Source of the DNA: Fallopia convolvulus
Taxonomy: Eukaryota; Streptophyta; Magnoliopsida; Caryophyllales; Polygonaceae
Direction: 5' to 3'
Assembly: GCA_964016875.1 (NCBI GenBank)
Contig: OZ024719.1
Coordinates: 31,110,679 to 31,174,678 of the forward strand
DNA: 64,000 bases
Part shown: positions 21,054 through 31,748 of the stretch, one piece after another
How positions within the stretch are numbered: the first letter of the stretch is position 1
How the letters are laid out: each line of letters starts with the position of its first letter
Position numbers and translations under genes: made by a program
Notes under the pieces: generated by a model
What the model saw: only the letters and a program-made list of their open reading frames with translations
What the model was told of the DNA's origin: nothing
The model's database searches: none

Positions 21054-23012
21054 ATGTCTTCAGAGCTCAGTGATGATGGACACGGAAGCGAAAAACCACC
21101 TAGGCTGATCGAAGGTCGTTTTGAGCGATGTCAAGGGTTGATGAAGGATTGGATACGAAGCCACGATTATCAGGCATGGGCTGTAATCGAGAGAGGGAAC
21201 TTCACCATCAATCCAGAAATCGAGAATGATCTTACAAAATGGGGACCGAATGAGTGGAAGTGCATGGAAGCCAACTACAAGGCAAAGATGTATCTCAACT
21301 ACTCCATGAGTGAGATCGACTCAGCCAAGGTTGGAAATCTAAAAACCGCTAAGGAAATGTGGGCTGCAATTGAACATATGCACATGGGAAGCTCAGATCT
21401 AAAGGAAGATCATCAAATGGATGTTCGTCAGGAGTTCTACAACTTCAGAATGGAACCTGGAGAGACGGTATCATCATATCAGTTCCGCTTCGAGGGACTA
21501 GTGACTAAGCTTGAGAACTTGGGAATCTTAGAGAGAGAACTCACTGAACGAATCAAAGTCAAGAAGGTGATAAATGGTCTCTCTGGTGAATGGACTCATG
21601 ATCGAACAACCTTCAGAGAAAATACATCCAACAGGAACCTCATGCTTCATGAGATCTTTGGAAAACTGAAAACCTACGAGAGAAGGAGGAACTCCGATAA
21701 AGCACAAGACAAACATGAAAAGGGAATTGCGCTTAAGCTGGAGAAAGTACTTAAGTCTGTTCAGGAACAGTGTGAAGAATCTGAAGATGAAGAAGAGGAT
21801 GACATAGTGCTCATCACAAAGGCACTACGTAACCTCTACAAGAAGGGAAAGTTCCGAAAGAATTATGGAGGGAACAGTTACTCACGAAACTACAACAAGT
21901 TAGGAGAAAAGGATGCAAAGGACATCACGTGTTTCAAGTGCTTCAAGAAGGGTCACCATGCCAAGGCTTGTCCTCTGGGAAATGACGAGAATAAGTCTGG
22001 GAACAAAGCTTACATAGCAACACGGGATGACTCTGACGATGATGATCCGGAGGCTTGGGCTACACCAAACATGTGTGCTATGGCAATCAAGGGAGACCCA
22101 AAGGAACCTCAAGAGGATGTGAGTATTCTGTCTCTAACTAGTTACTTTGATAAATACTCTAAATTTGATCTCATTCGTATACTTTCAAAACTGGTTAAAG
22201 ACAATATGAAGTTACAAAAGGAAGTGAGTGAAATTGAAGAACATTGTCTTAAACTTGAAAATGATGCCTCTGAAAGGGAACTTGACTTAAGAAACACTGA
22301 ATCTGTTGAATGCTCTGAATGTGATAGATTGAAAAAGGAACTTGACTCTACTATGACTGCTAAAAATGAGCTTATCTCTACTCTTGCCATCGTCACTTCA
22401 GAAAAGGAAACCCTTAGTAAGAAACTAGAGATAAATGAGGGAAAGAAAGTAGTAGAGACTCCTAAGGTCACATTTGTCCCTTCTAGACATGGAATAGGAT
22501 ACTCTGAAATAGACTCTGGAAATGATCAAAAAACTCTTACTCTAAGGGAACTAAGTGAAAGTAGAGCTCTAGAGTTCCAAACTGAAAAATTTAAGAATTC
22601 TCACCTAGAAGAGAAGATCAGGGTTCTAGAGAGTGGAACTATAGGAAAAAAGGACTACTATACTGGGAACAACTCTCATAAGATATATGTCAAGATAGCT
22701 AAGGGAAATGGTTCAAGAGGACCAAATAAGGAAACAGTTGAGAAAAATAGGATTCAGAGACCACATCCTAAGTATTATCAAGGTGAATATTACAAAACTT
22801 GCTGGACATGTGGAGATCATGGCCATTACAAGGAACAATGTCCTAAAATTAGTCACGCAAAAAGGTTCACAAACAGAAGTAACAACAGGACATCACACTC
22901 AAAATCCTACATGAATTATCATTCGGTTGATGTTAACATTGCAGATTATATTGATTACTATCCCTGTAAGGAACCAGGCAAGGGACACCTTGCCTGGGTA
23001 ACCAAACATTGA
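21054..23012 (+). CDS. gag: Sirevirus Gag protein (652 aa)
   Basis: Forms the virus-like particle and packages element RNA. The N-terminal half is a UBN2-type copia capsid region with W-K-C-M-E-A-N-Y-K-A-K, A-K-E-M-W-A-A-I-E and E-T-V-S-S-Y-Q-F-R-F. A zinc knuckle C-x2-C-x4-H-x4-C (CFKCFKKGHHAKAC) starts near residue 293. A coiled-coil-like segment follows (about 360-480), then a second CCHC knuckle (CWTCGDHGHYKEQC) near residue 583. The length fits the long Gag of Sireviruses. A four-codon frame ATG TCT ACA TGA at 21042 precedes the start. The stop overlaps the pol ATG (ATGA, 23009-23012). Confidence 0.93.
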   Translation: MSSELSDDGHGSEKPPRLIEGRFERCQGLMKDWIRSHDYQAWAVIERGNFTINPEIENDLTKWGPNEWKCMEANYKAKMYLNYSMSEIDSAKVGNLKTAKEMWAAIEHMHMGSSDLKEDHQMDVRQEFYNFRMEPGETVSSYQFRFEGLVTKLENLGILERELTERIKVKKVINGLSGEWTHDRTTFRENTSNRNLMLHEIFGKLKTYERRRNSDKAQDKHEKGIALKLEKVLKSVQEQCEESEDEEEDDIVLITKALRNLYKKGKFRKNYGGNSYSRNYNKLGEKDAKDITCFKCFKKGHHAKACPLGNDENKSGNKAYIATRDDSDDDDPEAWATPNMCAMAIKGDPKEPQEDVSILSLTSYFDKYSKFDLIRILSKLVKDNMKLQKEVSEIEEHCLKLENDASERELDLRNTESVECSECDRLKKELDSTMTAKNELISTLAIVTSEKETLSKKLEINEGKKVVETPKVTFVPSRHGIGYSEIDSGNDQKTLTLRELSESRALEFQTEKFKNSHLEEKIRVLESGTIGKKDYYTGNNSHKIYVKIAKGNGSRGPNKETVEKNRIQRPHPKYYQGEYYKTCWTCGDHGHYKEQCPKISHAKRFTNRSNNRTSHSKSYMNYHSVDVNIADYIDYYPCKEPGKGHLAWVTKH

Positions 23013-26000
23013 CTCTTTTGCAGGTGAAAGCGAGGGGAAACTGTATGTGGTTTATAGACAGTGCTTGCTCCAACTACATGACAGGAAACAGGAACAATCT
23101 AACCTCTCTTAACACCCAAGTTGAAGGAGGAAATGTTTCCTTCGGCAACAAAAACAAAGGGGCAATTCAAGGCTCAGGGGAAGTAAAGCTCAACAAATCA
23201 ATCAAAGTCAACAATGTAAATCTTGTGGCAAATCTTGGATACAACCTACTGTGTGTGGCACAACTCTGTGATCAAGGGAACAACATTGTTACGTTTTATT
23301 CAAATGAATGTCTTGTTGTGAACAAAGAGACTAACAAAGTTATGCTTAGAGGGAAACAATTCAACAATGTTTACATTGTTGATCAAGATTTTCAACCTCC
23401 AAGAAAGCTATGTCTTACAGTCTCTATAAATGATACCGATCTCTGGCATAGACGTCTTGGTCTTGCAGGTCTAAATCTCATCCAGAAGTTATTTATGCAA
23501 GATCTTGTGGTTGGCTTACCAAGGATAAATCCAGACACAGCAAAACTGTGTGATGCATGTGCCAGAGGGAAACAAACTCGAAGTTCCTTCAAGCCAAAGA
23601 AGAATGTTAGCACTTCCAAACCTTTGGAAATGCTACACATGGATCTATGTGGACCAATGGACACATGTAGCTATGGAGGAAGCAGGTATATGTTTGTTAT
23701 AATAGATGATTATTCACGTTTCACTTGGGTTATTTTCCTGTCTTCCAAAGGAACAGTGTTCAAAGAGTTTGAAGTGTTTATCAAGAAGACAGAAGTCAGT
23801 CTGGGAACTAAGCTGAAGTCTATACGCTCAGACCATGGAACAGAGTTTGACAATTCAGCTTTTCTCAATTTCTGCAATGAAAATGGAGTCTCTCACAACT
23901 TCTCTGCACCAAGAACTCCACAACAAAATGGAGTTGTCGAAAGGAATAATCGTACCCTGGAAAATATGGCTCGAGCCATGATGCTAGAGAGTGGAGTTCC
24001 ATCCAATTTTTGGGCAGAAGCCATTTCAACTTCGGTCTATATCCTTAACAAGGCTATGATTCGACCTTTGTTGCTTAAAACTTCCTATGAACTAATCAAA
24101 GGCCGAAAGCCAAACATTTCCCATCTCAGAGTTTTTGGCTGCAGGTGCTATATCCATAATAATGTGAACGATGCTCTTGGAAAGTTTGATCTAAGAAGTG
24201 ATGAAGGAATTTTCACTGGATACTCTCTTCATAGCAAAGCATATCGAGTCTACAACAAACGAACCAAGAAGTTTGAAGAAAGTATCCATGTCATCTTTGA
24301 TGAAGATCCTATTCATCATGGCTCCTCCTCCAAAAATCCACTCTCAAGGACAGCCATTAAACCATTCACTATACCATGGGAACCAACAAGGGAACCGATA
24401 GACGAGGATGATGATCCGAATCCTCGAAGAGATGACTCTACGTACATCAATGGAAATGAACCTCAACTACAAGAATCAAACTTTGAAGACGATCATGAAG
24501 AGAATGATACCACAGAGAAATTTGATGATCCTTCAACTCACTTTCCTGAAGAAGAGGACACTCTACCAGCAACAATCGAAGCATCAACTTCTGGGAACAA
24601 TCAAACTACTGTGATTCCACAAGCCGTACATGAAGATAGTTCCTGTGCTCAGGAGGAAATTCTAGGAACAAATCAACCTCAACCAAGGAACTACCATCAG
24701 AGAAAAGATCATCCTCTTGACAACATCCTCACACCTCTGGAACAGGGAGTACAAACTCGCGCATCTCTCCATAACTTTTGTGCATTTAATGCCTTCGTTT
24801 CTCTTGTTGAACCCAAAAGCATACAGGAAGCTCTCAAAGATCCGGATTGGATTCAAGCAATGCAGGATGAACTCCATCAGTTTGAAAGACACCAGGTGTG
24901 GAAGCTAGTTCCAAGACCATCAGACAAGAATGTCATTGGAACTAGATGGGTCTTTCGCAACAAAATGGATGAGTCAGGAAACGTCTCCCGAAACAAAGCC
25001 AGACTTGTGGCTCAAGGTTATAATCAAGAGGAGGGAATCGACTATGAGGAAACGTTTGCACCAGTTGCCAGAATTGAAGCAATACGGTTACTCATTGCCT
25101 TCGCTACATACAAAGGGTTCAAGCTATTCCAAATGGATGTCAAAACAACCTTTCTCAATGGCTATCTCCAAGAAGAAGTTTATGTGAAGCAACCTCCTGG
25201 ATTTGAAGATGATACCAAGCCTGATCATGTCTACTTTCTTGAAAGAGCTCTCTATGGCCTCAAACAAGCACCTCGAGCCTGGTATGATAGATTTGCTTCA
25301 TTTCTACTATCCAAAGGCTATCAAAGAGGATCCATTGACAAGACACTCTTCTTAAAGAAAGAATCAGGTGACATTTTAATTGTGCAAGTCTATGTTGATG
25401 ATATAGTTTTTGGTTCCACTAACCCTGTGCTTACAGAAAAATTTGAGAAACAAATGAGTAGTGAGTTCGAGATGAGTATGGTAGGGGAACTCAATTGCTT
25501 TCTAGGTCTTCCAATCTCTCAAACAAAAGATGGAACCAAGATTCATCAACAAAAATACATCAAGGAAATGCTATCTAAATATGGGATGGACACTCCAAAG
25601 CCCATCAACACTCCAATCTCACCTAGCACACGCCTCGATGCCGATGAGAATGGAACCAGTGTCAATCAAAAACTCTTTCGAGGAATGATTGGTTCCCTTC
25701 TCTATCTAACTGCTAGTAGACCGGATATCATGTTCGTTGTCTATCTTTGTGCAAGGTTCCAAGCAAATCCTAAGGAATCACATCTGAAGGAAGTCAAAAG
25801 GATCTTTCGCTACCTCAAAGGGAGAGACAATCTCTGCTTGTGGTATCCTAGGAACAGTTCCTTTGAACTTGTTTCCTTCACAGATGCTGATTTTGCAAGA
25901 CATCTGGTTGATCGGAAAAGTACATCAGGCATGAAACAGTTCCTAGGAGACTGTCTAGTATCATGGGGATCCAAGAAGCAATCCTCTGTGGCACTTTCTA

Positions 26001-26334
26001 CTGCTGAAGTTGAATACATTGCTGCAGCTGCTTGCTGTTCCCAAGTCCTATGGCTCAAGTATCAACTCAAAACTATTGTATTTCTTTTGGAACTGTTCCT
26101 ATTAAATGTGATAGTACTAGTGCAATAAATATCTCAAAAAACCCAATGCATCACTCTAGGACAAAGCACATAGAGGTTAGGCACCATTTCCTGCGTGCTC
26201 ACGTACAGAAAGGTTCCATTGAGATGGTTCATTGCAGAACAGATGAACAAGTTGCTGACATTTTCACCAAAGCTTTGGACAGACAACCCTTTGAGCATCT
26301 TCGAATACTCTTAGGGATGATTCTCTTACATTAA
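23009..26334 (+). pseudogene. pol: Sirevirus Pol: protease, integrase, RT, RNase H (one frameshift)
   Basis: Polyprotein that cuts itself, copies the RNA and integrates the cDNA. Order: protease (W-F-I-D-S-A-C-S-N-Y-M-T-G, residue about 14), GAG-pre-integrase, integrase core with D (M-D-L-C-G-P), D (S-D-H-G-T-E-F) and E (V-V-E-R-N-N), then RT with Y-V-D-D near residue 795, then RNase H. The open frame of 1039 codons ends at 26128. The RNase H end continues in another frame (26088-26334: K-C-D-S-T-S-A-I-N to D-I-F-T-K-A-L), showing a one-base loss near 26076. Two odd sites: D-S-A where copia proteases have D-[ST]-G, and L-G-L where the integrase zinc finger usually has L-G-H. Probably not autonomous now. 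Confidence 0.93.
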
Positions 26335-27226
26335 ACAAGTCTTGGTCCATCTTTTCCCTCAATGATTGACTAGTTAAGCATCAGTATATCTAGGGAACTG
26401 CATGGTTTAGAAACTTTCATTTTAAATAATAGCAAAATTGCATGAAACATGTTTATTACTATGTATGGGAACTGATTCCTTAAAAGCACTTTGTTTATTT
26501 TTGGCCCAAAATGATCAACCTGATCTTATCTATCCCTCACTACAAGCCGAAAGGATGGTTGATCATAAGACTTGTCCCACAAAGCCCATCCAGGTAAACG
26601 TTTCCTATGAACCTCAATTAATTGATAAAAACCCCTTTTACGGGATTCAATTACCTGGATGACAACATCACTTGTTAACCTACCCATATTTTGTTTGGAT
26701 ATCTCTCTCTCTATCTTTTCACAAAAATCCTTCACGTATCCAAACACGGCCTAGTATTACTTGTTCATGGAAAGAGGAGTTAGAAAGGAAAGGAACTGCT
26801 TCAAATTGCAAAGGAACTACAAGGATGTTTGAAATTCAAATGCGTCTCCCAGCTGTATTATTGGAAAGAGACAAGACATTGAAAACTGGTCTATGAAGCG
26901 ACAGGCTGCATAAAGGGAAATGTGAATCCGAACCGTTCATCTTACTACTCTGGCTTATCCTTTTCCACGTCGAGACTGTTGAGTAGGAAAGAATTTTCAA
27001 GTGGAGGACAACAAATCTTTTTAGTTCTCTTTGAAGTAACTAAATACGAGTTTCTAGGAAAGACTGGTAACCTCTCTTGCCCTTTCAAATTCTTCCTTTT
27101 TACTACTTAACCCATTCCCTTTCTTTTCTTTCATCTTCATCGTCTTCCTCCATCTTCTCTTCCAAACCCTAGTCTTCGCAGCCCTCTACTTCCGATCTCT
27201 CTCTGAAACTCTCAACATTCACTCAA
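26335..27226 (+). other. Sirevirus pol-to-ORF3 spacer
   Basis: No supported gene in about 890 bp. It contains GGGAACT words at 26393 and 26467 and pyrimidine-rich stretches shortly before the ORF3 start (27110-27220) that could serve splicing or be the ORF3 leader. Confidence 0.5.
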
Positions 27227-29137
27227 ATGGCCAACCCAAATCAACCTCTCATCAAGTTCACCGTTCATCACAAAAACCCTCTCATCGAGCATCTTCTCAA
27301 CCATGACCCTGAATATCTCCAGAAAATGCTTCTAACAAATCTCGATCTTGACCATCATGAGCCTGAGTACATCTTTGATGTCAAAGAACGTCTCTATTCT
27401 CTTCTGAGAAAAAGAGATGGACAACCAAGTCTTAATCCTCAAAATTCACCACCCCCAACTCCAAGATCTGAAATTCCGGTACTCACTACGAGACCGGATG
27501 GCTCCTCAACCCTCACTGTCAATATCGAGGGAGTTCCAACCACAATCCATGACTCCAATCCTACCCTGCTTCTACAAACCTCCTCTCATTCCTCTCCAAA
27601 ACACCATACTCAGATTCATGACAACCTAAGTCCCAAACGCAGACCAGATCCCTTGGCCTTAACTTCTCACAACTCCACTCCTCAAATCCAAAGTACCCAA
27701 GCACCCTCATCTCTTCCAAATGCTCCTATAATCCTAGTTCCACCTCACAGGGAACTAGATCTCTCCACTCTTGATCAATCAATATCCCAATTTGAGAGAG
27801 AAGAGTTCCCTACCTCACAGGGAACTACACCCATCAAACCAACCCAACCTTCTTCTTCTCCCACACCCACAAAACGATCTTCTTCTCAAGCTTCTCTTCC
27901 TAAAGTTCCCACGGGACCACGATCCAACAAGAGAAAGCTCAGGCAATTGAGTGAAGAAGAAGAAGAAGAAGAAGAAAATGAAGAGGAACTTCAGCCTCTT
28001 CTCTCTGAGCAACTACGAGCCCTTAATCCATCAACGGAAATCGTCACTGTTGAGGGCTCCGATGATGAAATAGAGGAGTACACAGAGCCTGCTCTCCAAA
28101 TAGGGTATAAGGAACCGCCAACTGGGCATCCTTCAACAAGAGGCTCCAAGAAGCAAAAGGTGGAAGAAAAGAAAGAAAAGAAGGAAAAAGAGAAAGGGAA
28201 GAAGGAAAAGAAAAAGAAAGAAGAGAGGAAGTTGGTCATTCCTCTGGTCGTCACAGCTGAATTTCTCCAAGAACATGAGTTCAACGAGCTTCAGGAACTC
28301 ATCCAGTTTCAAGGATGGGAAAAGCTTTGCTCTGAACCAGCTAAGGTTGATCAAGCTCAGATCAAGTTCTTTTACTCCAAATTCACCCTAACAAAGGGAA
28401 CTGAGCTTGATCCTGTCATAAGATGGAAGACAGAAGACGATGAGTTCACCTTCACCTCCGCTATGATCAAGAAAATACTTCAAGTTCCTAGAGAGGGCTT
28501 CGACACGCTTCCACAACGCCCATGGAAAGATATTGATGGAAGAGAAGCCATCCTACAAAGGCTTCTAGGTCATGTGCCTGCACAAGGCAAGGAAATCTTG
28601 ACTCACATTTTGAGTCAAGTAGGGAAGATGGCACACCAATACATCACTAGGATAGTGATTCCAAGACAGGAGAAGAGAACAACACTCAATTCTACTGATG
28701 CCATTCTCTTAGATCTGTTCCTCCGCAAGGAACGAATCAACCTGCCTAAGATCATGATCTTGCACATGTGCAAGTGTGTTGCCAAAGAATCTCATGCTCT
28801 TCCCTATGCTGCCTTGGTGAAGGAAATTATGAAGAGGAACGATGTCTACCATCCTCAGGAAGAAGAAGAGCTCGGACAAGAGATGGATATGTCCAACATT
28901 CTGAGAATGAAGCACTCTCAGGAACCACATGAAGAAGCTCCTTCTGCTGTGTTTATTGAACAAGGAGACTCAAAGACAGTCCTCCAAGCTCTCAATCGTC
29001 TGTGTGGGGTCAATGAGCGGATACTCGATGTTCTTCTAGACATCCAACAGACAGAGGGAACCAACGAGCACATCCTTGTTGTTCTTCAAGTTATTCAGAA
29101 GAAGCTGCCTTCCTCCTCTTCCTCCTCTAACACATGA
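27227..29137 (+). CDS. Sirevirus third ORF ('env-like' position), putative plant transposon protein, 636 aa
   Basis: An intact frame after pol, where Sireviruses carry their extra ORF. Residues about 60-230 are Pro/Ser/Thr-rich; about 235-260 are acidic (Glu runs); about 300-340 form a long Lys/Glu segment with a possible nuclear localisation signal. From residue 345 a globular part (F-Q-G-W-E-K-L-C, K-F-F-Y-S-K-F, P-R-E-G-F-D-T-L, A-I-L-L-D-L-F-L) resembles the 'putative plant transposon protein' domain found in Athila and Sirevirus extra ORFs. I see no signal peptide or clear membrane segment, so an envelope role is not supported. The tail is a Ser run. Function unknown; a nuclear or nucleic-acid role fits the composition. 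Confidence 0.85.
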   Translation: MANPNQPLIKFTVHHKNPLIEHLLNHDPEYLQKMLLTNLDLDHHEPEYIFDVKERLYSLLRKRDGQPSLNPQNSPPPTPRSEIPVLTTRPDGSSTLTVNIEGVPTTIHDSNPTLLLQTSSHSSPKHHTQIHDNLSPKRRPDPLALTSHNSTPQIQSTQAPSSLPNAPIILVPPHRELDLSTLDQSISQFEREEFPTSQGTTPIKPTQPSSSPTPTKRSSSQASLPKVPTGPRSNKRKLRQLSEEEEEEEENEEELQPLLSEQLRALNPSTEIVTVEGSDDEIEEYTEPALQIGYKEPPTGHPSTRGSKKQKVEEKKEKKEKEKGKKEKKKKEERKLVIPLVVTAEFLQEHEFNELQELIQFQGWEKLCSEPAKVDQAQIKFFYSKFTLTKGTELDPVIRWKTEDDEFTFTSAMIKKILQVPREGFDTLPQRPWKDIDGREAILQRLLGHVPAQGKEILTHILSQVGKMAHQYITRIVIPRQEKRTTLNSTDAILLDLFLRKERINLPKIMILHMCKCVAKESHALPYAALVKEIMKRNDVYHPQEEEELGQEMDMSNILRMKHSQEPHEEAPSAVFIEQGDSKTVLQALNRLCGVNERILDVLLDIQQTEGTNEHILVVLQVIQKKLPSSSSSSNT

Positions 29138-29397
29138 ACAAGCTCTCTACAAGAAAAATCCTTAGCTATTCCCACCCTCTTTCAATGTTTTTAAGTGTCT
29201 GTTCTTGTAACTGTTTGAACAAATGTTTCAATGAACTGCATATTGCTTTTGTTCTCTAGTTATGATTGTGCTTTACTTGTTTTTCCTTGCATGCTTATAC
29301 TTGATTCTTTTCGATGATGTCAAAAGGTGGAAAAGTGGAAAAATGCAGAGATGCGTTGTGTCTAAGAGAATACAGAATAAGTAGCCATAAGTTGAGG

Positions 29398-29575
29398 GGG
29401 AACTATAAGCTTAAAAACCTTGAAAACTTAACTGCTTGTCCATTTCAGGGGGAACTAAGTATCTACAAAGAATTGCCTGTGTTATTGATGTTTAACTCTC
29501 TCATATCTTTCATGTATCCCAGAGTGTTTAATACTTGCATTTTACGAAAGTTAGTAATCATCAAAAAGGGGGAAA
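29398..29575 (+). other. Sirevirus polypurine tract with upstream copies
   Basis: AAAAAGGGGGAAA at 29563-29575 directly precedes the 3' LTR and is the likely plus-strand primer. Two further GAGGGGGAACT/CAGGGGGAACT tracts lie at 29394-29404 and 29445-29455. Multiple polypurine-like tracts before the 3' LTR are reported for Sireviruses. Confidence 0.75.
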
Positions 29576-29576
29576 T

Positions 29577-30450
29577 TGTTGGAACAGTGTTAGGGAACTA
29601 ACACTAGAACAATGGTTTCTCCATTCGAGCAATCGAAGTTTTGATAATGACAAACAAATGGAACTAATTCCCTGTACAAGTGATCTCAGGAAAGATAGCA
29701 GGTTCACAGGAAAAGCAAAGGGAAACGTTCCCTGTCAAGCCACCTGTGTACGTGGCAAGTAATTAAAAGGACATGAAAGACATTTCACTATTGTCTTGGG
29801 CGGCAAGCCAAAGCTCCTAATGAATAGAGATGAAGAAGGGTACGCTAGTCTTTTTGAATAGTGTCGTACTCCCCAAGACAAGAAGGGCAAAGGCGTCAAA
29901 ACTAAAGATGGAAACTCTATAAATAGTATGCGATGCCGCTAGGTCGAATAGAGCTCTCGCACACAAGAAAATTAGATCTACAAAAGGAAAGAGAGAGATC
30001 GAGAGCCTGAGCTGATTCAGTGAAGACATCAATTCAGAAGTTCAAGGAAGGAAGTATCAAGTGATGAAGGCTGCATGAAGATCTTCATCAGCTTGAAGAA
30101 GGAGGTTCCTGTGCTAAAGGGAACTGCACAGGAACGAGTAAGGTTCACTCTCTATATTCAGTTGTGTTTAGATCTAGGAACTACTATGTCTTAGTCGTTA
30201 GTATTGTTTGTGAGTGGGATTGCAAACAATAGAGAAGTTCGACTTTGTATTGTGGAACCCAAGATCTATCAAAAGAATATAGTGTGAGTTCAAAATCCTC
30301 CAAGGGACTAGTTGGCTAAAGAGGTTCCTCTATAAGGAACCGTGTCCCTGTCTTGATTTCCCATTTAATCTTTGTTCTATATTATTCCGCTGCGTAAGGG
30401 AACTGTCATTGGAACAGTTCCCGATTGTCTTGACTAACAACGATCCTACA
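29577..30450 (+). repeat. Sirevirus 3' LTR (874 bp)
   Basis: Same start and end as the 5' LTR, with about two dozen base differences and a 20-bp deletion. The end palindrome is kept although its loop changed (GGGAACTGT-cattgga-ACAGTTCCC, 30398-30422). Confidence 0.95.
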
Positions 30451-30809
30451 AGATGGGTTGGGTTGTTGCGGGTTTTCAGATGGGTCGGATTGACCAACAA
30501 GTTAAAAAGATCGATTTTTTATGATTATTAAAATCAATTTTTAATTTAGAATATATTATTTTTTATGTATTTTAATAATAAAGTATATTATAAGTTTCAA
30601 AATAAATTTTATTCATTTTATAAATATACTAAATCGGTCAACCCAACGAGTTTCGGTTCTACCGTGTTCAATTTATTTCGGGTTTTGGGTTCAAATTTTC
30701 GGGTCTTGACCCTAAAATCTTTGGACAGTTCGAAACAGGTTTAGCTTTTATCCGCTCTACGTAGTATATAATCAATTGATCCAATAAATTAAATTGTTCA
30801 TATATTTAG
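30451..30809. other. Remainder of monooxygenase intron 1
   Basis: AT-rich DNA with TCGGGT/TTTCGGGTT low-complexity stretches at both ends, continuous with 20030-20101 on the other side of the Sirevirus. Confidence 0.6.
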
Positions 30810-30949
30810 GTTGGGCTTCAAAAGTGTTGTGTAGGAGACATCGAGAGAGTGACAGGGTATGCATTCACTTCATGGGGAAATGTTTGCAAGGCACTTGATG
30901 CTCTCGACATTGGTGACTCCCTTCTCGCAAAACGTCCAAGACAACAAGC
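30810..30949 (+). other. Monooxygenase exon 2 (disrupted)
   Basis: After an acceptor AG at 30808-30809 the frame reads L-G-F-K-S-V-V and meets a TAG at 30832. In another frame it then reads V-T-G-Y-A-F-T-S-W-G-N-V-C-K-A-L-D-A-L-D-I-G-D-S-L, matching the family. So the exon has both a frame change and lost residues between the two parts. The donor is GTAAAC at 30950. Confidence 0.75.
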
Positions 30950-31060
30950 GTAAACCTAAACTATATATGTATTCCTCCATAATTTATCAGATGCTGGAAC
31001 ATATTCTCAATACTTACGATAAATTACATTGCATGTTAATACTCCAATATGCAATTTATG

Positions 31061-31121
31061 GAGAAATAACTTCACAAGTCTCACTGGTTTCATCGGGCAA
31101 GAAATCAGACATAGTTGAACG
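31061..31121 (+). other. Monooxygenase exon 3
   Basis: Reads E-I-T-S-Q-V-S-L-V-S-S-G-K-K-S-D-I-V-E and ends at a GTATGC donor (31122). The acceptor side is unclear. Confidence 0.5.
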
Positions 31122-31232
31122 GTATGCATATATAGTTAATCATGCATGTACTGAATTAATTACTACTTTATGAGCCTATATAATGCAATTGAATGATCCC
31201 TAAAAAATTAAACTAAACATACAAACTTTTAG

Positions 31233-31398
31233 CAATTGTGAAACGAGGTGCTTGGAAAGAAAAATGATAGTAGAAACCCTTGCAAATGATTTGCCGGAGG
31301 GGAGCATAAGGTTCAACTCTAGGGTGGTGTCGATTGAAGAATCCAATCACCATTTGAAGCTCATTCATCTGGCTAATGGTTCAACTCTCAAAGCCAAA
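31233..31398 (+). other. Monooxygenase exon 4
   Basis: Starts after TTTTAG and reads N-C-E-T-R-C-L-E-R-K-M-I-V-E-T-L-A-N-D-L-P-E-G. It continues to L-K-A-K at a GTATGT donor. Matches the conserved region before the DG motif; no defect seen. Confidence 0.85.
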
Positions 31399-31748
31399 GT
31401 ATGTATAATAGAACTAATTCTTTCATTTTCGAATGATATAATATATATTCATGATTTTGAGTTACATATGCAGTCTTTTTAATTACTATATTTATACTTT
31501 TGAGTTGCATATTTTATTTTTCTTATTGCACTATATTCATGTTTTTAAGTTGCATATTTATAAAAGTGTACAACTCAAAACCATAAATACAATTATTCAA
31601 AATCATACATATACAACTCAATATCACGAATACAGATTGTTCACATGGTTATACCGTAATAGTGGTTAATTTTACTTAAAACTTAAATCTATCTACATAT
31701 ATATTGCATTATAATTAATTAATTATATGATATGATCGATCGAGAGTA

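Larger units (their letters stand above)
20102..30450 (+). mobile_element. Sirevirus-type Ty1/copia retrotransposon, full length, 10.35 kb
   Basis: Flanked by TG...CA LTRs (20102-20995 and 29577-30450). It has a TGGTATCAGAGC primer site, gag, pol, a third ORF and a polypurine tract. Five-base flanks GGATG (20097-20101) and AGATG (30451-30455) match at four positions and are probably the target duplication. Very large gag, TGGTATCAGAG PBS, an extra ORF after pol and several GGGGGA tracts before the 3' LTR fit the Sirevirus (Maximus/SIRE) lineage. By eye the LTRs differ at about two dozen bases plus one 20-bp indel. It sits in sense orientation in intron 1 of the monooxygenase pseudogene, inside a TCGGGTT-like tract. 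Confidence 0.95.

Noticed and set aside
27815..28354. Phe-rich minus-strand frames opposite the Sirevirus third ORF
   Set aside because: Antisense of Lys/Glu codon runs (AAG/GAA read as CTT/TTC).
27227..29137. A retroviral envelope protein
   Set aside because: The position after pol is right, but there is no signal peptide or clear membrane anchor, and the protein is charged with nuclear-signal-like stretches.
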